A program made the position numbers and the translations under genes. A stretch of 6,543 nucleotides of DNA. It comes from Persephonella sp. Its GTDB lineage: Bacteria > Aquificota > Aquificia > Aquificales > Hydrogenothermaceae. Shown here one piece after another: positions 6,079-6,543 of this stretch. The stretch covers positions 1 to 6,543 of the forward strand of contig JALTAS010000253.1 of assembly GCA_027058925.1 (NCBI GenBank), in the 5' to 3' direction. Position 1 is the stretch's first letter, and every line of letters starts with the position of its first letter. Under the pieces are notes generated by a model that saw nothing but the letters and a program-made list of their open reading frames with translations, ran no database searches and was not told where the DNA came from.

Positions 6079-6264
6079 ATGCCATACGTTAATGTAAAAG
6101 TTGCAGGGGAACTTTCGAAAGAGCAAAAAAGAAAAATTGTAGAAGGAATAACAAAATTACTTGAAGATGTTGCAGGAAAACCACCGTCAGCCACATATGT
6201 AGTTATAGAAGAAGTCAGCAGAGATAACTGGGGAAAGGGGGGAAAACTCCTTTCAGACAGATAA
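6079..6264 (+). CDS. 4-oxalocrotonate tautomerase family protein
   Basis: A 61-residue small tautomerase of beta-alpha-beta fold, a family that works as oligomers and uses an N-terminal proline as general base or acid. After Met removal the chain starts Pro-Tyr-Val, so the catalytic Pro1 is present, and the family's C-terminal glycine-rich segment is seen as NWGKGGKLLS. It aligns without gaps to Pseudomonas 4-OT as I remember that sequence. In that alignment Arg11 becomes Leu, Arg39 becomes Tyr and Phe50 becomes Trp, so activity on 2-hydroxymuconate is doubtful. The gene starts one base after the regulator's TAA, and GGAAG lies 6 nt upstream of its ATG. It is probably co-transcribed with alr and the regulator. 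Family is confident; the substrate is unknown. Confidence 0.88.
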   Translation: MPYVNVKVAGELSKEQKRKIVEGITKLLEDVAGKPPSATYVVIEEVSRDNWGKGGKLLSDR

Positions 6265-6277
6265 TCACCCTCTCCCC
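6230..6277. repeat. Imperfect G/C inverted repeat between convergent genes
   Basis: GGGGAAAGGG at 6230-6239 can pair with CCCTCTCCCC at 6268-6277 with one A-C mismatch, enclosing a 28-nt loop. It spans the 3' end of the tautomerase gene and the gap to the convergent barrel gene. No T-tract follows on the plus strand, so a terminator role is uncertain. Confidence 0.3.
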
Positions 6278-6287
6278 ATTGTAAGAT

Positions 6288-6543
6288 TTAAAATAACAGT
6301 CCTAACTGTGCATAAGGCTGTTTTATCTTTATGTCTGCGCTGGTGTTATCTATATCATCTATTTTTAATTTTTCATACTTGTATCCCAGTCCTACAAATA
6401 AATCGGCTATAGGTGTTCTAAACGGTTTTATTCTAAGTTCTCCTGTTATATCATAATAATGATGCCCCTGATAGGCTATACCATTTGCTTCAATCAGAAA
6501 AGAAAAAAGATCAACAGGTTTTATCTCAAGCGATCCGTGGAGC
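6288..6543 (-). CDS. Outer-membrane beta-barrel protein, C-terminal part (truncated by window edge)
   Basis: On the minus strand an open frame enters at 6542 and ends at TAA 6288-6290, giving 84 residues with no start in view because the gene continues beyond the window. The sequence has alternating hydrophobic and polar residues in short strands (LHGSLEIKP, YYDITGELRIKP, ADLFVGLGYKYEKL, ADIKIKQPYAQLGLLF) separated by polar turns, and the chain ends in Phe. That pattern is typical of the last strands of an outer-membrane barrel recognised by the BAM assembly machine. It resembles uncharacterised small barrel proteins rather than a named porin; I do not recognise the exact family. It converges on the tautomerase gene with a 23-bp gap. 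Confidence 0.75.
   Translation of the reverse strand, partial: LHGSLEIKPVDLFSFLIEANGIAYQGHHYYDITGELRIKPFRTPIADLFVGLGYKYEKLKIDDIDNTSADIKIKQPYAQLGLLF

Overview
The window looks like chromosomal DNA of a thermophilic, AT-rich Gram-negative bacterium. An Aquificales relative of the Persephonella/Hydrogenothermaceae type is my best guess. The reasons are Lys/Glu/Ile-rich proteins, heavy use of AGA/AGG for arginine and ATA for isoleucine, frequent A/T homopolymers, and an outer-membrane beta-barrel protein (so two membranes). The taxon is inference from composition only. There are no tRNA, rRNA, CRISPR or mobile-element signatures.

Layout: (1) 21-509 (+) encodes a SlyD-type FKBP peptidyl-prolyl isomerase with a short His-bearing tail, followed at once by a G/C hairpin and T-rich tail. 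(2) 514-3522 (-) is a convergent two-gene unit: a Cu(I)-type P1B ATPase (copA) followed, with a 1-nt gap, by a glycerophosphodiester phosphodiesterase. (3) 3523-3612 is a 90-bp divergent promoter region. (4) 3613-6264 (+) is a tightly packed unit: alanine racemase (alr), a sigma-54-dependent NtrC/NtrX-like response regulator that overlaps alr by 1 nt, and a 61-residue 4-oxalocrotonate-tautomerase-family protein 1 nt further on. (5) 6288-6543 (-) is the 3' end of an outer-membrane beta-barrel gene that runs off the window.

The most interesting signal is in copA. The metal-binding HMA domain and the ATPase core lie in different reading frames. The ATPase frame has a TGA immediately upstream of a run of nine A, and the HMA frame has a TAG three bases after it, so any switch must happen on the A9 tract (3180-3188, minus strand). 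Reading in the HMA frame gives a 115-residue protein with one membrane anchor and one HMA domain. A -1 ribosomal slip on an in-frame A AAA AAA heptamer, or addition of one A by RNA polymerase, gives a complete 758-residue CopA. This recalls the frameshift that yields both CopA and the small CopA(Z) in E. coli copA, and the A9 slippage in Thermus dnaX. A homopolymer sequencing error or a true inactivating indel is the main competing explanation.

Functionally, the left half combines copper export with a possible metal-binding SlyD and a phosphodiester hydrolase. The right half couples D-alanine supply for peptidoglycan to a sigma-54 activator whose sensor kinase is not in the window. The tautomerase keeps the N-terminal proline but lacks both arginines known to be catalytic in Pseudomonas 4-OT, so its substrate is probably different.
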